Positions 1 through 8,279 of a stretch of DNA of 46,676 nucleotides are shown piece by piece. The position numbers and the translations under genes were made by a program. This DNA is from Fuerstiella sp. (lineage in GTDB: Bacteria; Planctomycetota; Planctomycetia; Planctomycetales; Planctomycetaceae): contig JAQWOH010000085.1 in NCBI GenBank assembly GCA_029245955.1, forward strand, positions 1-46,676. The letters run 5' to 3'. How positions within the stretch are numbered: the first letter of the stretch is position 1; each line of letters starts with the position of its first letter. The notes beneath the pieces were generated by a model. The model had not been told where the DNA came from. It did not search any database and saw only the letters and a program-made list of their open reading frames with translations.

Positions 1-170
1 GTACGTCTGCTCAACCTGATCCATGACTGTCTTGCAGACCGTTCGTGTACCCTGTACCTGTTCCTGGTAAGGAACACATACCGTGTACGTCTGCTCAACC
101 TGATCATTGACGGTTTTGCAAACAGTTCGAGTACCTTGACGCTGTTCCCGATGGGGAACATTAACTGTAA
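1..170 (-). repeat. tandem 84-bp coding repeat
   Basis: Nearly identical DNA blocks begin at position 1 and again at about 85, giving an 84-bp (28-codon) period inside the YTV-type gene. A more diverged copy follows to about 170. The repeats are in frame and encode the Thr/Val/Cys-rich units. The near identity at DNA level suggests recent duplication or homogenisation of repeat units. Confidence 0.75.
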
Positions 171-411
171 TCGTTCGCGTCTCGGTTACCATCTGTGGGC
201 ACATGACTGTTCGTTCAACAGTCTCCCACGTTCCACAACTCTGGCCGCAGCCATTCCCACAACTTGAACCACAGGAGCTGGCACCACACGGGCTGCAGCT
301 TGAGGCGCAAGGGGCGGAGCAACTAGAGCTGACTTTGCCGCCGAAGCAGCCACCAGCTTGTGCAGATGCAGACATAAGTGCTACAGCTGCGAGTGACAGA
401 ACATAACGCAT
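1..411 (-). CDS. secreted cysteine-rich protein with YTV-type repeats (3' end outside window)
   Basis: The protein starts at 411 behind a strong ribosome-binding site (AAGGAGGAG on the minus strand, about 420-430) and runs off the left edge, so at least 137 residues are present and the C-terminus is missing. Residues 1-19 are a clear signal peptide ending near Ala-Gln-Ala. Residues 20-60 are a Cys/Ser/Gly-rich stretch with about ten cysteines. After that come 28-residue repeats containing TYTVCVP and GTRTVCKTV. This layout matches the YTV-repeat proteins known from planctomycetes, which are linked to the cell wall and thought to be cross-linked through cysteines. The family match is from memory of the motif. 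A structural cell-envelope role is inference. It is likely transcribed alone, leftward. Confidence 0.8.
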   Translation of the reverse strand, partial: MRYVLSLAAVALMSASAQAGGCFGGKVSSSCSAPCASSCSPCGASSCGSSCGNGCGQSCGTWETVERTVMCPQMVTETRTITVNVPHREQRQGTRTVCKTVNDQVEQTYTVCVPYQEQVQGTRTVCKTVMDQVEQTY

Positions 412-983
412 GTTCGTTCAACTCCTCCTTCGAATCGAAATGATTCAGAAACTTAAAACGTCACGAGGAACGCCCCTCGTGCACCCAACTGAGTTTTCAA
501 AGTCGGAAGACCTGGCTGCCGCAAAGGTATATTGGCTGTTAATAAGCCGACCATGACAGGAAGCCGCTCCAGACGAGTACAGTTATCGTGAATATAACAT
601 AGGAAGTTGTGCTAATACAGGATGCCTGGGCTATTTGAGCTGGTCATTGTTCAGGTTGACGAATCGGCAAGTCTTGCCGGTTGGTTCGGTTAGTGGCGAT
701 TTTTGCGGTTTATGGCCCGGGGATCCCTTGTCTGCCCCTCTTCGGGGCCCAGCCCTGTGGTGAACAGTTCCCTGGTCAAGCACAGGCCGGCCGGCGCCAA
801 ACCTGAACGATTGGTAAAACCGTGAGACCCTTGTTCCCTGCGAATTTGAATTCAAGGAGGGGATTGGCAGCATTTTGTTGTGGCTGCCGCATGTCGGGGC
901 TATAGTTGCGCAAATTGCCCCGGCACCCGGGAGTTCCGCGTTTTCGGTTGCTCACAACACAGTCTTCGTTTTCAGCTGCACCT
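412..983. other. 572-bp divergent intergenic region
   Basis: This spacer separates the leftward YTV-type gene from the rightward dehydratase gene and should carry both promoters. I see two short hairpins: CGGCAA/TTGCCG around a 3-nt loop at 665-679, and GCCCC/GGGGC around a 5-nt loop at about 733-747. A GC-rich stretch surrounds the second. Open frames here have no recognisable protein features. No convincing -35/-10 pair was found. Confidence 0.5.
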
Positions 984-1466
984 ATGAAGTTTTGCCTTGT
1001 CGATCGCATCACGGAACTCACACCTGGCGAATCGATATCCACGATAAAAAATGTGTCACTTGCTGAGGAATACCTGCAGGACCATTTTCCTGGGTTTTCC
1101 ATCCTGCCGGGCGTCCTGATGGTCGAAGCGATGGTGCAAAGCTGCGCCTGGCTGTCTCGTGTGACGGATGATTTTGCGTTCAGTACGTTGCTGTTGAAGC
1201 AAGCGCGAGCCGCGAAGTTCAACAACTTCCTGAAACCGGGACAAACGCTGAACGTGACGGCGAAGCTCAAGAAAAATGAGCATGATGTGGCGAGTTTTCA
1301 GGCGGCAGGTACTGTGGAGGGCGTCTCTGCAGTGAGCGCAAGACTTATTCTTTCAAAGCGCAACCTGCAGGATCAGCGTCCGGACATGGCAGAGATCGAT
1401 GGGCGTGTACAGGCAGCAATGAAGGAAATGTTTGAGCAAATTCGTCCGGATTACGACGCTGTCTGA
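984..1466 (+). CDS. FabZ-like 3-hydroxyacyl-ACP dehydratase (first copy)
   Basis: A 160-residue hotdog-fold protein of the FabA/FabZ family, which dehydrates 3-hydroxyacyl-ACP to trans-2-enoyl-ACP in the cytoplasm. The active-site helix region reads DHFPGFSILPG followed by MVEAMVQ. The catalytic His is residue 34 and the acidic residue is Glu48, so it looks active. The start at 984 was chosen because the family N-terminus (KFCLVDRI) begins there; the frame extends upstream to 906 but that part has no family similarity. It is the first gene of a same-strand set (dehydratase, FabG, ACP, dehydratase, FabF). It is shorter and more divergent than a housekeeping FabZ after the active site (QSCAWLSRV instead of QAGG), which may mean a different chain-length or substrate preference (inference). 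Confidence 0.85.
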   Translation: MKFCLVDRITELTPGESISTIKNVSLAEEYLQDHFPGFSILPGVLMVEAMVQSCAWLSRVTDDFAFSTLLLKQARAAKFNNFLKPGQTLNVTAKLKKNEHDVASFQAAGTVEGVSAVSARLILSKRNLQDQRPDMAEIDGRVQAAMKEMFEQIRPDYDAV

Positions 1467-1570
1467 TGCCGGTGTGGCTTTTGCCTGCTGCAGTGACGTT
1501 GCCACTGAAATTCGATTTATTCGTGTCAAAACAGGATTCTGTTCCCTTTTCCACTGAAAGAACCAGAGAG

Positions 1571-2323
1571 ATGAGTCTTAACGGGCGTGTTGCACTTGTG
1601 ACCGGTGGCAGCCGAGGTATCGGCCGTGCGATCGTTGAAACGCTGGCTGCTGACGGGGCAAAAGTAGCCTTCGTTTATCATTCAAATTCTGCTGCAGCTG
1701 ACGAAGTCGTCGCGAGTTTAAAGGAGAAGGGGCTGGATGCTCTGGGCTTCCAGGCGGATGTTCGGTCAAAGGATGCTGCCGACAAAGTGATCGCTGATGT
1801 CGTTGATGCATGGGGCTCTGTCGATATCCTGGTCAATAACGCGGGAATCATCAAAGACGGACTGCTGGCAACAATGGAGGCAGCTCAGTGGCAGGACGTC
1901 ATCGACACGAACCTGACCAGCGTCTTTAATTTTTGCCAGGCGGCCACGCGTCAGATGATGTCTCAGCGGTACGGGCGGATTATCAATATGTCCAGCGTTG
2001 CAGCCGACGTCTCAAATCCGGGGCAGGCCAATTACGCGGCAAGTAAGGGAGGCGTGGAGGGGTTTACTCGCTGCATCGCGACTGAACTGGCTCGTCGGGG
2101 TGTGACGGCTAATGCTGTCGCACCAGGCTTTATTCAAACGGACATGACGGAAGCCGTTGTGGCTGCTGCCGGAAAAGAGATCAAAAAGAAGATCCCGGCC
2201 CGTCGGCTTGGCAATCCGGAGGATATTGCCAACGCAGTTCTGTTTTTCGCACAGGAATCATCTTCCTACGTGACCGGACAGATTCTGAAAGTGGATGGGG
2301 GCCTGACGCTGGGTGGTCTTTGA
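1571..2323 (+). CDS. fabG: 3-oxoacyl-ACP reductase FabG
   Basis: A 250-residue short-chain dehydrogenase/reductase of the normal FabG length. It reduces 3-oxoacyl-ACP to 3-hydroxyacyl-ACP with NADPH. The nucleotide-binding motif TGGSRGIG is at residues 11-18, NNAG at 89-92, and the catalytic set is Asn114, Ser142, Tyr155 and Lys159 (YAASK). The PG-x-I-x-T-x-MT stretch after the active site is typical of FabG. The start at 1571 follows a purine-rich AGAGAG; the open frame upstream to 1466 has no family similarity and begins at the stop of the dehydratase gene. It lies 104 bp after the first dehydratase gene and probably shares its transcript. Confidence 0.93.
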   Translation: MSLNGRVALVTGGSRGIGRAIVETLAADGAKVAFVYHSNSAAADEVVASLKEKGLDALGFQADVRSKDAADKVIADVVDAWGSVDILVNNAGIIKDGLLATMEAAQWQDVIDTNLTSVFNFCQAATRQMMSQRYGRIINMSSVAADVSNPGQANYAASKGGVEGFTRCIATELARRGVTANAVAPGFIQTDMTEAVVAAAGKEIKKKIPARRLGNPEDIANAVLFFAQESSSYVTGQILKVDGGLTLGGL

Positions 2324-2572
2324 GAAAGTTTGTCCCCGGAAAGTGGGCAAATCTGAAAAATTTCGTCTGTTGCCGGTTCACGGGGCTTAGTAGTCGATTT
2401 TTGGGTGTGGCCTGTCTACACTCTGCCGACGATTTCACTGGCTTTGGGGGTCAGGGGAACTCTGGAAACAGCCGCTTCGTTCAACGTCGCCTGAATGAAG
2501 CCGGTTTGCTGGGTTTGGCGACGCTTTCAACTTGCGCTGATTAAATCGCGCAGTCCAAGGAGACATTTGTAA

Positions 2573-2959
2573 ATGGCATCCTCTGAAGAGATCTTTGAGA
2601 AGGTCCAGGAAACACTGGTCGACGCACTGGGAGTCGACGACGATGAAGTCACTGCAGAAGCAACATTGATTGGCGATCTGGGCGCCGAATCGATCGACTT
2701 TCTGGACATCGTGTTTCGTCTGGAGAAGAATTTTGACATCAAGATTCCGCGTGGTGAACTGTTCCCGGAAAACCTGGCGAATGCGGATTCCGGTTTTGTG
2801 GCTGACGGCAAAGTGACCGAAGAGGGCATAGCACAGCTACGGGAAAAAATGCCTCATGCAGATGTTGATAAGTTCGCTGAAGATCCTCAGGTCAGCAATA
2901 TGTCAGACATGTTCACCGTCGACATGATCTGCAAGTTCACAGCGTCGCGACTGGGCTGA
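2573..2959 (+). CDS. long acyl carrier protein (128 aa)
   Basis: An acyl carrier protein of 128 residues; typical ACPs have about 75-85. Residues 1-70 give the usual four-helix ACP with the phosphopantetheine attachment motif DLGAESIDFLD, Ser40 being the attachment site. The sequence uses Glu-Ser-Ile in place of the common Asp-Ser-Leu. After residue 65 there is a C-terminal part of about 55 residues (FPENLANADSGF onward) with acidic helices and a final amphipathic segment, not found in ordinary ACPs. The ribosome-binding site AAGGAG sits 8 nt before the ATG. It lies between fabG and the second dehydratase, so it is the likely carrier for this gene set (inference). A hairpin about 100 bp downstream may partly end transcription. 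Confidence 0.9.
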   Translation: MASSEEIFEKVQETLVDALGVDDDEVTAEATLIGDLGAESIDFLDIVFRLEKNFDIKIPRGELFPENLANADSGFVADGKVTEEGIAQLREKMPHADVDKFAEDPQVSNMSDMFTVDMICKFTASRLG

Positions 2960-3060
2960 TTCGGACTGACTGAATCAGGTGTATCCGGCGAGCGGTGCGT
3001 TTCGGCGGACTGACAAATCCGGTGGCTGTTCCCATCGGCTTGCCGTCCGTTGTATTCGGT

Positions 3061-3091
3061 ATGGCGAAGCGGGGATTTCCGTTTCGCCATT
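3061..3091 (+). terminator. hairpin after the ACP gene
   Basis: Perfect 8-bp arms ATGGCGAA (3061-3068) and TTCGCCAT (3083-3090) enclose a 14-nt loop and are followed by a T-rich TTTCCGTATTTT. It could be an intrinsic terminator or an attenuator that separates the ACP gene from the second dehydratase gene. The short stem and broken T-run make it only moderately convincing. Confidence 0.45.
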
Positions 3092-3181
3092 TTCCGTATT
3101 TTGAAATCGGAATTCTGCACACGGCGACTGCTTGTTGATCGGTGCTCATTCGGCTTCATGTAACTACACAGGTTTGATGCG

Positions 3182-3679
3182 ATGCGATGGTACTGGGTTG
3201 ACAAGTTCATCGAATTCAAGTCCGGGGAATCTGCCAGGGCAGTGAAGAACGTGTCGCTGTCGGAAGAGCATCTGCACGATCATTTTCCGGGGTTTCCCGT
3301 GATGCCTGCGTCGCTGATGATCGAAGGTATGGCTCAGACCGGTGGTATCCTGCTCGGCGAAAAGAATGACTTTGCCTACAACGTCATCCTGGCCAAGGTA
3401 CCGAAGGTCGAGTTCCACAGCCTGGCCTGTCCTGGTGATCAGCTGATCTACTCCGCAACTCTGGAAAACGAGAGTGAAGCGGGGGGGGCGGTTAAGGTGA
3501 CGGCCACAGTCGAGGATCGTCTGGTCGCTGAAGCAGATATTGTTTTTGCCCACCTTACGTCTGATGACCCGCAACTCAGCCGGATCGATCAAAAGAACTT
3601 TGTGTTCCGCATGAATCTTCTGGACATTCTGAACGTGGGGAAGATCGACGAAGACTCTGATTCCTCAGTGACTGCGTGA
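3182..3679 (+). CDS. FabZ-like 3-hydroxyacyl-ACP dehydratase (second copy)
   Basis: A 165-residue hotdog-fold dehydratase, paralogous to the one at 984. The active site reads DHFPGFPVMP then MIEGMAQTGG, with His34 and Glu48 at exactly the same positions as in the first copy. It carries the normal Gln-x-Gly-Gly of FabZ, so of the two it is closer to a housekeeping enzyme. The C-terminal 40 residues are an added acidic tail (ending DEDSDSS). The start at 3182 gives the family-type N-terminus (RWYWVDKFIEF). The stop is 50 bp before the fabF start, so the two are probably co-transcribed. Having two dehydratases in one set suggests they work at different steps or chain lengths, or as a pair (inference). 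Confidence 0.87.
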   Translation: MRWYWVDKFIEFKSGESARAVKNVSLSEEHLHDHFPGFPVMPASLMIEGMAQTGGILLGEKNDFAYNVILAKVPKVEFHSLACPGDQLIYSATLENESEAGGAVKVTATVEDRLVAEADIVFAHLTSDDPQLSRIDQKNFVFRMNLLDILNVGKIDEDSDSSVTA

Positions 3680-3729
3680 CTGTCGCCGATTTGGTCCCGG
3701 AACCGGGCAATTTAGCAAAGAGAAAAACT

Positions 3730-5016
3730 ATGAAACGTCGAGTCGTTGTGACAGGAATCGGGTGTATCACACCACTGGGCAACAACGTTCAGGATCTCTG
3801 GCAGGCGCTGCAGGATGGACGCAGCGGTGTCGGAGGGATTACGCATTTCGAAGCGTCCAATTTTCCGACTCGGTTTGCTGCCGAAGTTCGCGATTTTGAT
3901 TTTGACTCAATTGTGCCGGAACCCGGTCGATTTGCGGATGCCGGACGGAACATTCGTTTTGCGATCGGCGCCGCAGAGCAGGCGATGGCCGATTCCGGAA
4001 TCTCTGACAGTTCCGGTTTCGATCCCGCCCGGCTGGGAGTGTATCTGGGAGCCGGGGAGGGGCAGCAGGACTTCGTGCAGTTCATGACTCTGGTGGCCGA
4101 TTCGAACAAGGACGGCGAAGTCGATCTGGAGAGATTCACGCGTGACTTTCTGGAAGCGATGAACCCGCAGTTTGAGTTGGAACTTGAGCCGAATATGCCG
4201 GCCGCGCATCTGGCCAGTCTGTTTAACGCTCAGGGGCCCAATCTGAACTGCCTGACGGCATGTGCCGCATCCAGTCAGGCAATCGGTGAAGCTACTGAAA
4301 TCATTCGCCGCGGTGATGCGGATGCGATGTTGTCGGGCGGTGCCCACAGTATGATTCACCCGTTTGGTGTGACGGGGTTCAATCTGCTGACTGCCCTGTC
4401 TGAACGCAACGACAATCCACCGGGAGCGTCACGTCCGTTTGACCTTGATCGCGATGGATTTGTGCTGGGCGAAGGAGCGGGCATGGTGATTCTTGAAGAA
4501 CTGGAACATGCCAGGGCTCGCGGAGCACAGATCTACGGCGAGATTAAAGGCTACGGGTCCACGGCAGACGCATACCGGATTACAGATATTCATCCTGAAG
4601 GGCGCGGAGCCATCGCATGTATCAAAATGGCCCTTGCTGATGCTGAAGTGAATCCGGAAGATATCGGCTATGTCAACGCTCATGGAACCAGCACTAAGGT
4701 CAATGATCGCGTTGAAACAATGGCGATTAAAGGCGGGCTGGGCGAACATGCATTCAGTACGCCGGTTTCCAGCATCAAAAGCATGCTGGGACACTTGATT
4801 GCCGCTGCCGGGAGTGTGGAAGCGATAACCTGTCTGCTGGCTATGAGAGATGGAGTCCTGCCACCAACGATTAACTATGCGACACCTGATCCGGATTGCG
4901 ATCTGGACTACATTCCCAATGCCGCTCGGCAGACAAAGGTGTCCGCCTGTCTGTCAAACAGTTTCGGATTTGGTGGTCAGAATGTGTCGCTGATTATCAC
5001 CGATTTTGCTGCGTGA
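3730..5016 (+). CDS. fabF: beta-ketoacyl-ACP synthase II family (FabF-type)
   Basis: A 428-residue decarboxylating ketosynthase that elongates acyl chains with malonyl-ACP. The catalytic Cys178 lies in NCLTACAASSQ, the first His in NAHGTSTKVND and the second in GHLIAAAGSVEA; the final GFGGQN loop is present. It is slightly longer than E. coli FabF (413 residues) because of about 18 extra residues before the active-site Cys, around residues 112-153. Within that insert residues 124-135 resemble a calcium-binding EF-hand loop (D-S-N-K-D-G-E-V-D), with Arg instead of the final acidic residue. The start at 3730 follows AAAGAG and begins at the canonical KRRVVVTGIG; an upstream GTG at 3676 adds 18 unlikely residues. 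It closes the ACP/dehydratase set. Confidence 0.92.
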   Translation: MKRRVVVTGIGCITPLGNNVQDLWQALQDGRSGVGGITHFEASNFPTRFAAEVRDFDFDSIVPEPGRFADAGRNIRFAIGAAEQAMADSGISDSSGFDPARLGVYLGAGEGQQDFVQFMTLVADSNKDGEVDLERFTRDFLEAMNPQFELELEPNMPAAHLASLFNAQGPNLNCLTACAASSQAIGEATEIIRRGDADAMLSGGAHSMIHPFGVTGFNLLTALSERNDNPPGASRPFDLDRDGFVLGEGAGMVILEELEHARARGAQIYGEIKGYGSTADAYRITDIHPEGRGAIACIKMALADAEVNPEDIGYVNAHGTSTKVNDRVETMAIKGGLGEHAFSTPVSSIKSMLGHLIAAAGSVEAITCLLAMRDGVLPPTINYATPDPDCDLDYIPNAARQTKVSACLSNSFGFGGQNVSLIITDFAA

Positions 5017-5097
5017 TAAAATCCTCGGGAGTTGCTGTTTACGGTCTGGAGAAGGTTGTCGACTGGAGCGTTTTGTTTGAATGGAGTTTGTGTCTCG

Positions 5098-6162
5098 ATG
5101 TGGTTCTGGACGGCTATTGTCATCGTAGGATGCACTGTTGTGCTGTGCGACTACTGGTACCATCGATATGCGTCGAAACGGATTCAGGGAATCATTGAAA
5201 GTGTCATGCCCGATGGGGCAACTCTGTCCGAACCGGATAACTCTGCGACATTAATTTCAATTCCCACGTCAGACGGTATCAGCCTTTCCGGCAGTCTGTA
5301 CTACCCCGCAGCCGATTCGCCGGGTCTGGTGGTGTTCCTGCCGGAACTGAACAGCGATCACTGGACGGCGATGACTTATGCCGGAGCTTTGACGTCGGCC
5401 GGATTTGCTGTCCTTAGTTTTGATTTTCGCGGCCAGGGCAGTAGTGACTCTCACCATGATTATGCGCCCAGTCACTGGATCACGGAATATGAATTGACCG
5501 ATATTACATCCGTGCTGACCTTTATCAGGGACGATCCGAAACTCAGTCAGTTGCCAGTTGGCATAATGGGCGTCAGTCGCGGCGGAAGTGCAGCGATACT
5601 GACGGCCTGTCGGTATCCGCAGATTGCAGCCGTGGTCACGGACAGTGGCTTCACCACGATGGAAATGATTCATTCGTTCCTTCACAAGTTCTCCCGAGTA
5701 ATCATTCCTGACTGGCTGTTCAATCGACTGCCGGCGTGGCATGTACACAAGACGCTGCGGACATCGCTTGCGCGTAGTGAAGAATCGAGAGCGTGCCGTT
5801 ATGTTCTGCTTGAACCGGAATTAAAAACATATTCTCAACAACCTGTCCTGTTAATTTCCGGAGCTCGTGATTCCTACGTGACGCCGAACGTTACAAGGAC
5901 GATTGCGACTGCACTTGGGCAGGAAGACAACGTCTGGATCGTCGAACAGGCGAAACATAACAGATCCCGCGCCAAGTGCCCTGAAGAGTACGATTATCGC
6001 ATCGTTGAGCACTTCAGAAACGCCTTCGCTGCCGCGGCTTCGACAGTTACTGATGCCGGCGAAAGCTGCTGGACGGAAGGGCCCCCGCGACAGACAGCCG
6101 ACTCCCGCAAGATGTCGTTGCCTTCAACGCGTGACTCCCGGGGCAACTCAGATCTTCGATAA
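5098..6162 (+). CDS. membrane-anchored alpha/beta hydrolase
   Basis: A 354-residue serine hydrolase. Residues 2-18 form an N-terminal hydrophobic anchor (WFWTAIVIVGCTVVLC), so the catalytic domain is probably on the outer side of the cytoplasmic membrane. The oxyanion region LVVFLPELNSD, the DFRGQG turn and the nucleophile elbow GVSRGG with Ser160 are clear. A late Asp in SGARDSY and His in AKHNRSR are candidates for the rest of the triad. Similar proteins are annotated as BAAT/acyl-CoA thioesterase-like or DUF-type hydrolases; the substrate is unknown. It follows fabF by 81 bp on the same strand, so a link to the acyl product of that set is possible but not shown. Its 3' end overlaps the convergent PLP-enzyme gene by 15 bp. 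Confidence 0.8.
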   Translation: MWFWTAIVIVGCTVVLCDYWYHRYASKRIQGIIESVMPDGATLSEPDNSATLISIPTSDGISLSGSLYYPAADSPGLVVFLPELNSDHWTAMTYAGALTSAGFAVLSFDFRGQGSSDSHHDYAPSHWITEYELTDITSVLTFIRDDPKLSQLPVGIMGVSRGGSAAILTACRYPQIAAVVTDSGFTTMEMIHSFLHKFSRVIIPDWLFNRLPAWHVHKTLRTSLARSEESRACRYVLLEPELKTYSQQPVLLISGARDSYVTPNVTRTIATALGQEDNVWIVEQAKHNRSRAKCPEEYDYRIVEHFRNAFAAAASTVTDAGESCWTEGPPRQTADSRKMSLPSTRDSRGNSDLR

Positions 6163-7311
6163 CGCCTCATCGAGTTCATCCCGCAGGACTTCGAATGATT
6201 CCAGTCCCACGGACAGTCGCACCAGCTCATCAGTGATACCGATCGCGGCACGGTCCTGTCGGGACATGAATGCGTGAGACGTTGTGGCCGGATGAGATAT
6301 CGTGGTTCGCGGGTCGGCCAGTGTCGGAGAAAAGGGGATATTTTCGGCGGCACGCATGAACTTTGAGACGCCTTCTTTACCGTCCGTGACAAGGCGAAAC
6401 GAGATAATACCACCCGTACCATCCGGGTATAACGTCGTGGCAAGCTGATGAGTTCCGTGTTCCGCCAGCGAAGGATGAAAGACCTGTCGTGTACCGGCAT
6501 GGCCCTGCAGAAACTCTGCCAGCTGCCTGGTCGTCCTGCAGATCTGTTTCATTCGCAGTGGCAACGTTTTCAGTCCACGCTGTGTGAGCCATGATTCAAA
6601 CGGATTTCCGTTTTGTCCGAATGCGCTCGCTATGGAACGAACCGACTTCATTCGCCGTATCGTTCCGGCGGCCACGCCCAGCATGACGTCGCCGTGCCCA
6701 TTCAGGTATTTCGATGCGCTGTGAACAACGATGGCGGCACCGTGTTCGATAGGCCGGATGAGCTCAGGGGTGGTGAAAGTGCTGTCAACCACCAGAGGTA
6801 CATCACCCAGCGTTTCGGAGACCAGTCCGATGTCTGTAACTTCCAGTAATGGGTTGGAAATGGTCTCCACTAGACAAAGCTTGGTATTTGACTGTAATGC
6901 CGCTTTTATCGATTCAGGGTCACCGGCATCCACGTATGAAACATGCACGCCAAACTTCTGATGCAAGCGGCCAATCAGCTTCAAAGTGATGCCGTACAAT
7001 GATCTGGCCACCACAATGTGGTCGCCAGAACCGGCAAGATGCATCAGTACCGCAGCAATAGATCCCATGCCGGAAGAAAAAACGCATCCTGCTTCAGCAC
7101 CCTCCATTTGAGCGATTGAGTCTGACAGTGCTGCGTGATTGGGATTGCTGTCCCGCGTGTAGACATGCCCGGTTACGTTGCCGGAATAGATGTCGGCCAG
7201 GACCTTCAGGTCTGGAACATCAAAAGCCGTCGTTTGATAAATGGGAGCCGTACTGGGCTCCGTTACGAAGTCTGGCGGGGATCCCAGTCGAGATGGATGT
7301 TGTTCTGTCAT
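6148..7311 (-). CDS. Cys/Met-metabolism PLP-dependent enzyme (cystathionine gamma-synthase/lyase family)
   Basis: A 387-residue fold-type I enzyme of trans-sulfuration. The phosphate-binding SSGMGSI is at residues 79-85, the ring-stacking Tyr in SLYG near 106, the PLP-nitrogen Asp177 (VVDSTF) and the Schiff-base Lys201 in HSASKYLNGHGD. YTRDSNPNH at 51-59 is the tetramer-contact Tyr/Arg segment. Members include cystathionine gamma-synthase, cystathionine gamma-lyase, methionine gamma-lyase and O-acetylhomoserine sulfhydrylase; sequence alone does not separate them here. The start at 7311 was preferred because the longer frame to 7392 adds an Arg-rich stretch without similarity. It is transcribed toward the hydrolase gene and overlaps its end. 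Confidence 0.9.
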   Translation of the reverse strand: MTEQHPSRLGSPPDFVTEPSTAPIYQTTAFDVPDLKVLADIYSGNVTGHVYTRDSNPNHAALSDSIAQMEGAEAGCVFSSGMGSIAAVLMHLAGSGDHIVVARSLYGITLKLIGRLHQKFGVHVSYVDAGDPESIKAALQSNTKLCLVETISNPLLEVTDIGLVSETLGDVPLVVDSTFTTPELIRPIEHGAAIVVHSASKYLNGHGDVMLGVAAGTIRRMKSVRSIASAFGQNGNPFESWLTQRGLKTLPLRMKQICRTTRQLAEFLQGHAGTRQVFHPSLAEHGTHQLATTLYPDGTGGIISFRLVTDGKEGVSKFMRAAENIPFSPTLADPRTTISHPATTSHAFMSRQDRAAIGITDELVRLSVGLESFEVLRDELDEALSKI

Positions 7312-7406
7312 CAGCGGATTCCGATTCGGTTTGCAGGTCGGCCGCAGTGTAGTCCGGCCGGAACCTGGTGTCCTGCGTAGAGCAATATTCACTGATCAGT
7401 GCCGCG

Positions 7407-8279
7407 TTATAGGGTTGGGCGGCGAGTGCGCAGCCGGGACGGACTGCCCTGTCCGAACATTTTTGCGGCGACAGCTCGTCCTGGCGGCACAGCAGCAGTT
7501 GAAACTGGAGGTGAATCCACGTGCGGCAGGTGCGACCACAGCTCGTTTACAGCTCTCGACTGTCTCCCGGCAAGGACGTCCGCCAGTGGCAGCAGCAGCA
7601 GTACATCTGCCGCGCAGTAGCGAATCAGCTGGTCGCGGGCCGCCTGATTCTGATGGTCCTGCCACATTGACCACAGTTCCACAGCAACGCCACCATCAAC
7701 GTCCTGCAGATCAGGCGGTCGATCGATTCCCAGTTGAGAAACGACCTGTTTCAATCCACCCGGAAGATCGTGATGGTAACACGGCCATCTGAGGTCGAGA
7801 TGCGGACATGGCAGTTCCGGGATGTGAAACGCATCAATGACTCGCGGTACGTCAAATGTGCTGCCGTTAAAGGACGCCAGCAGGTCAACGTCGTCCAGCA
7901 GTTCCAGAAATTCGTCAAGGTTTTCATGCTCAACAAACGTATGCAGCTGATTCCTGTGCCAGCAGACAATCACGGTGATGGTGTCATCGTATTCCAGTCC
8001 TGTGGTTTCGATATCAAAGAACGACGCCTGATCCAGATACTGATGCAGCACCCGCCATTTGTCTTTCGCGCACAGATTCTCAACGAAGTACTGAATGTCA
8101 TCGTCTGCCAGGGCCTGCAGACAGCGTTCTGATTCTGCGACGATTTCACGACGCAGCCAGGGCGCCAGACACTCCGGCGGAGCCACGGCGTCGTGCCATG
8201 ACCGAACACCGGCTGCATGCAGCTGAGCCAGCCGTACCGGACCGACACCTCGAAAATGCTGCAAGGCCTCCGTGATCAC
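7407..8279 (-). CDS. YprB-like RNase H-fold exonuclease with N-terminal helix-hairpin-helix
   Basis: A 290-residue protein. Residues 3-30 (HFRGVGPVRLAQLHAAGV) form a helix-hairpin-helix-type DNA-binding element. Residues 85-235 hold a DnaQ-like 3'-5' exonuclease domain: FFDIETTGL with Asp89 and Glu91 (Exo I), FNGSTFDVP with Asp143 (Exo II), and YCAADVLLL with Asp225 (Exo III). This is the RNase_H_2/YprB type, seen in proteins annotated as ribonuclease H-like. The Pro-rich last 50 residues are probably disordered. The start is a GTG at 8279. It could act in DNA repair or RNA turnover; the target is unknown. It sits 95 bp upstream of the PLP-enzyme gene on the same strand but no shared role is evident. 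Confidence 0.85.
   Translation of the reverse strand: MITEALQHFRGVGPVRLAQLHAAGVRSWHDAVAPPECLAPWLRREIVAESERCLQALADDDIQYFVENLCAKDKWRVLHQYLDQASFFDIETTGLEYDDTITVIVCWHRNQLHTFVEHENLDEFLELLDDVDLLASFNGSTFDVPRVIDAFHIPELPCPHLDLRWPCYHHDLPGGLKQVVSQLGIDRPPDLQDVDGGVAVELWSMWQDHQNQAARDQLIRYCAADVLLLLPLADVLAGRQSRAVNELWSHLPHVDSPPVSTAAVPPGRAVAAKMFGQGSPSRLRTRRPTL

Noticed and set aside
1..170. CRISPR-like array
   Set aside because: The repeats are in frame, encode the YTV-type units and have no unique spacers.
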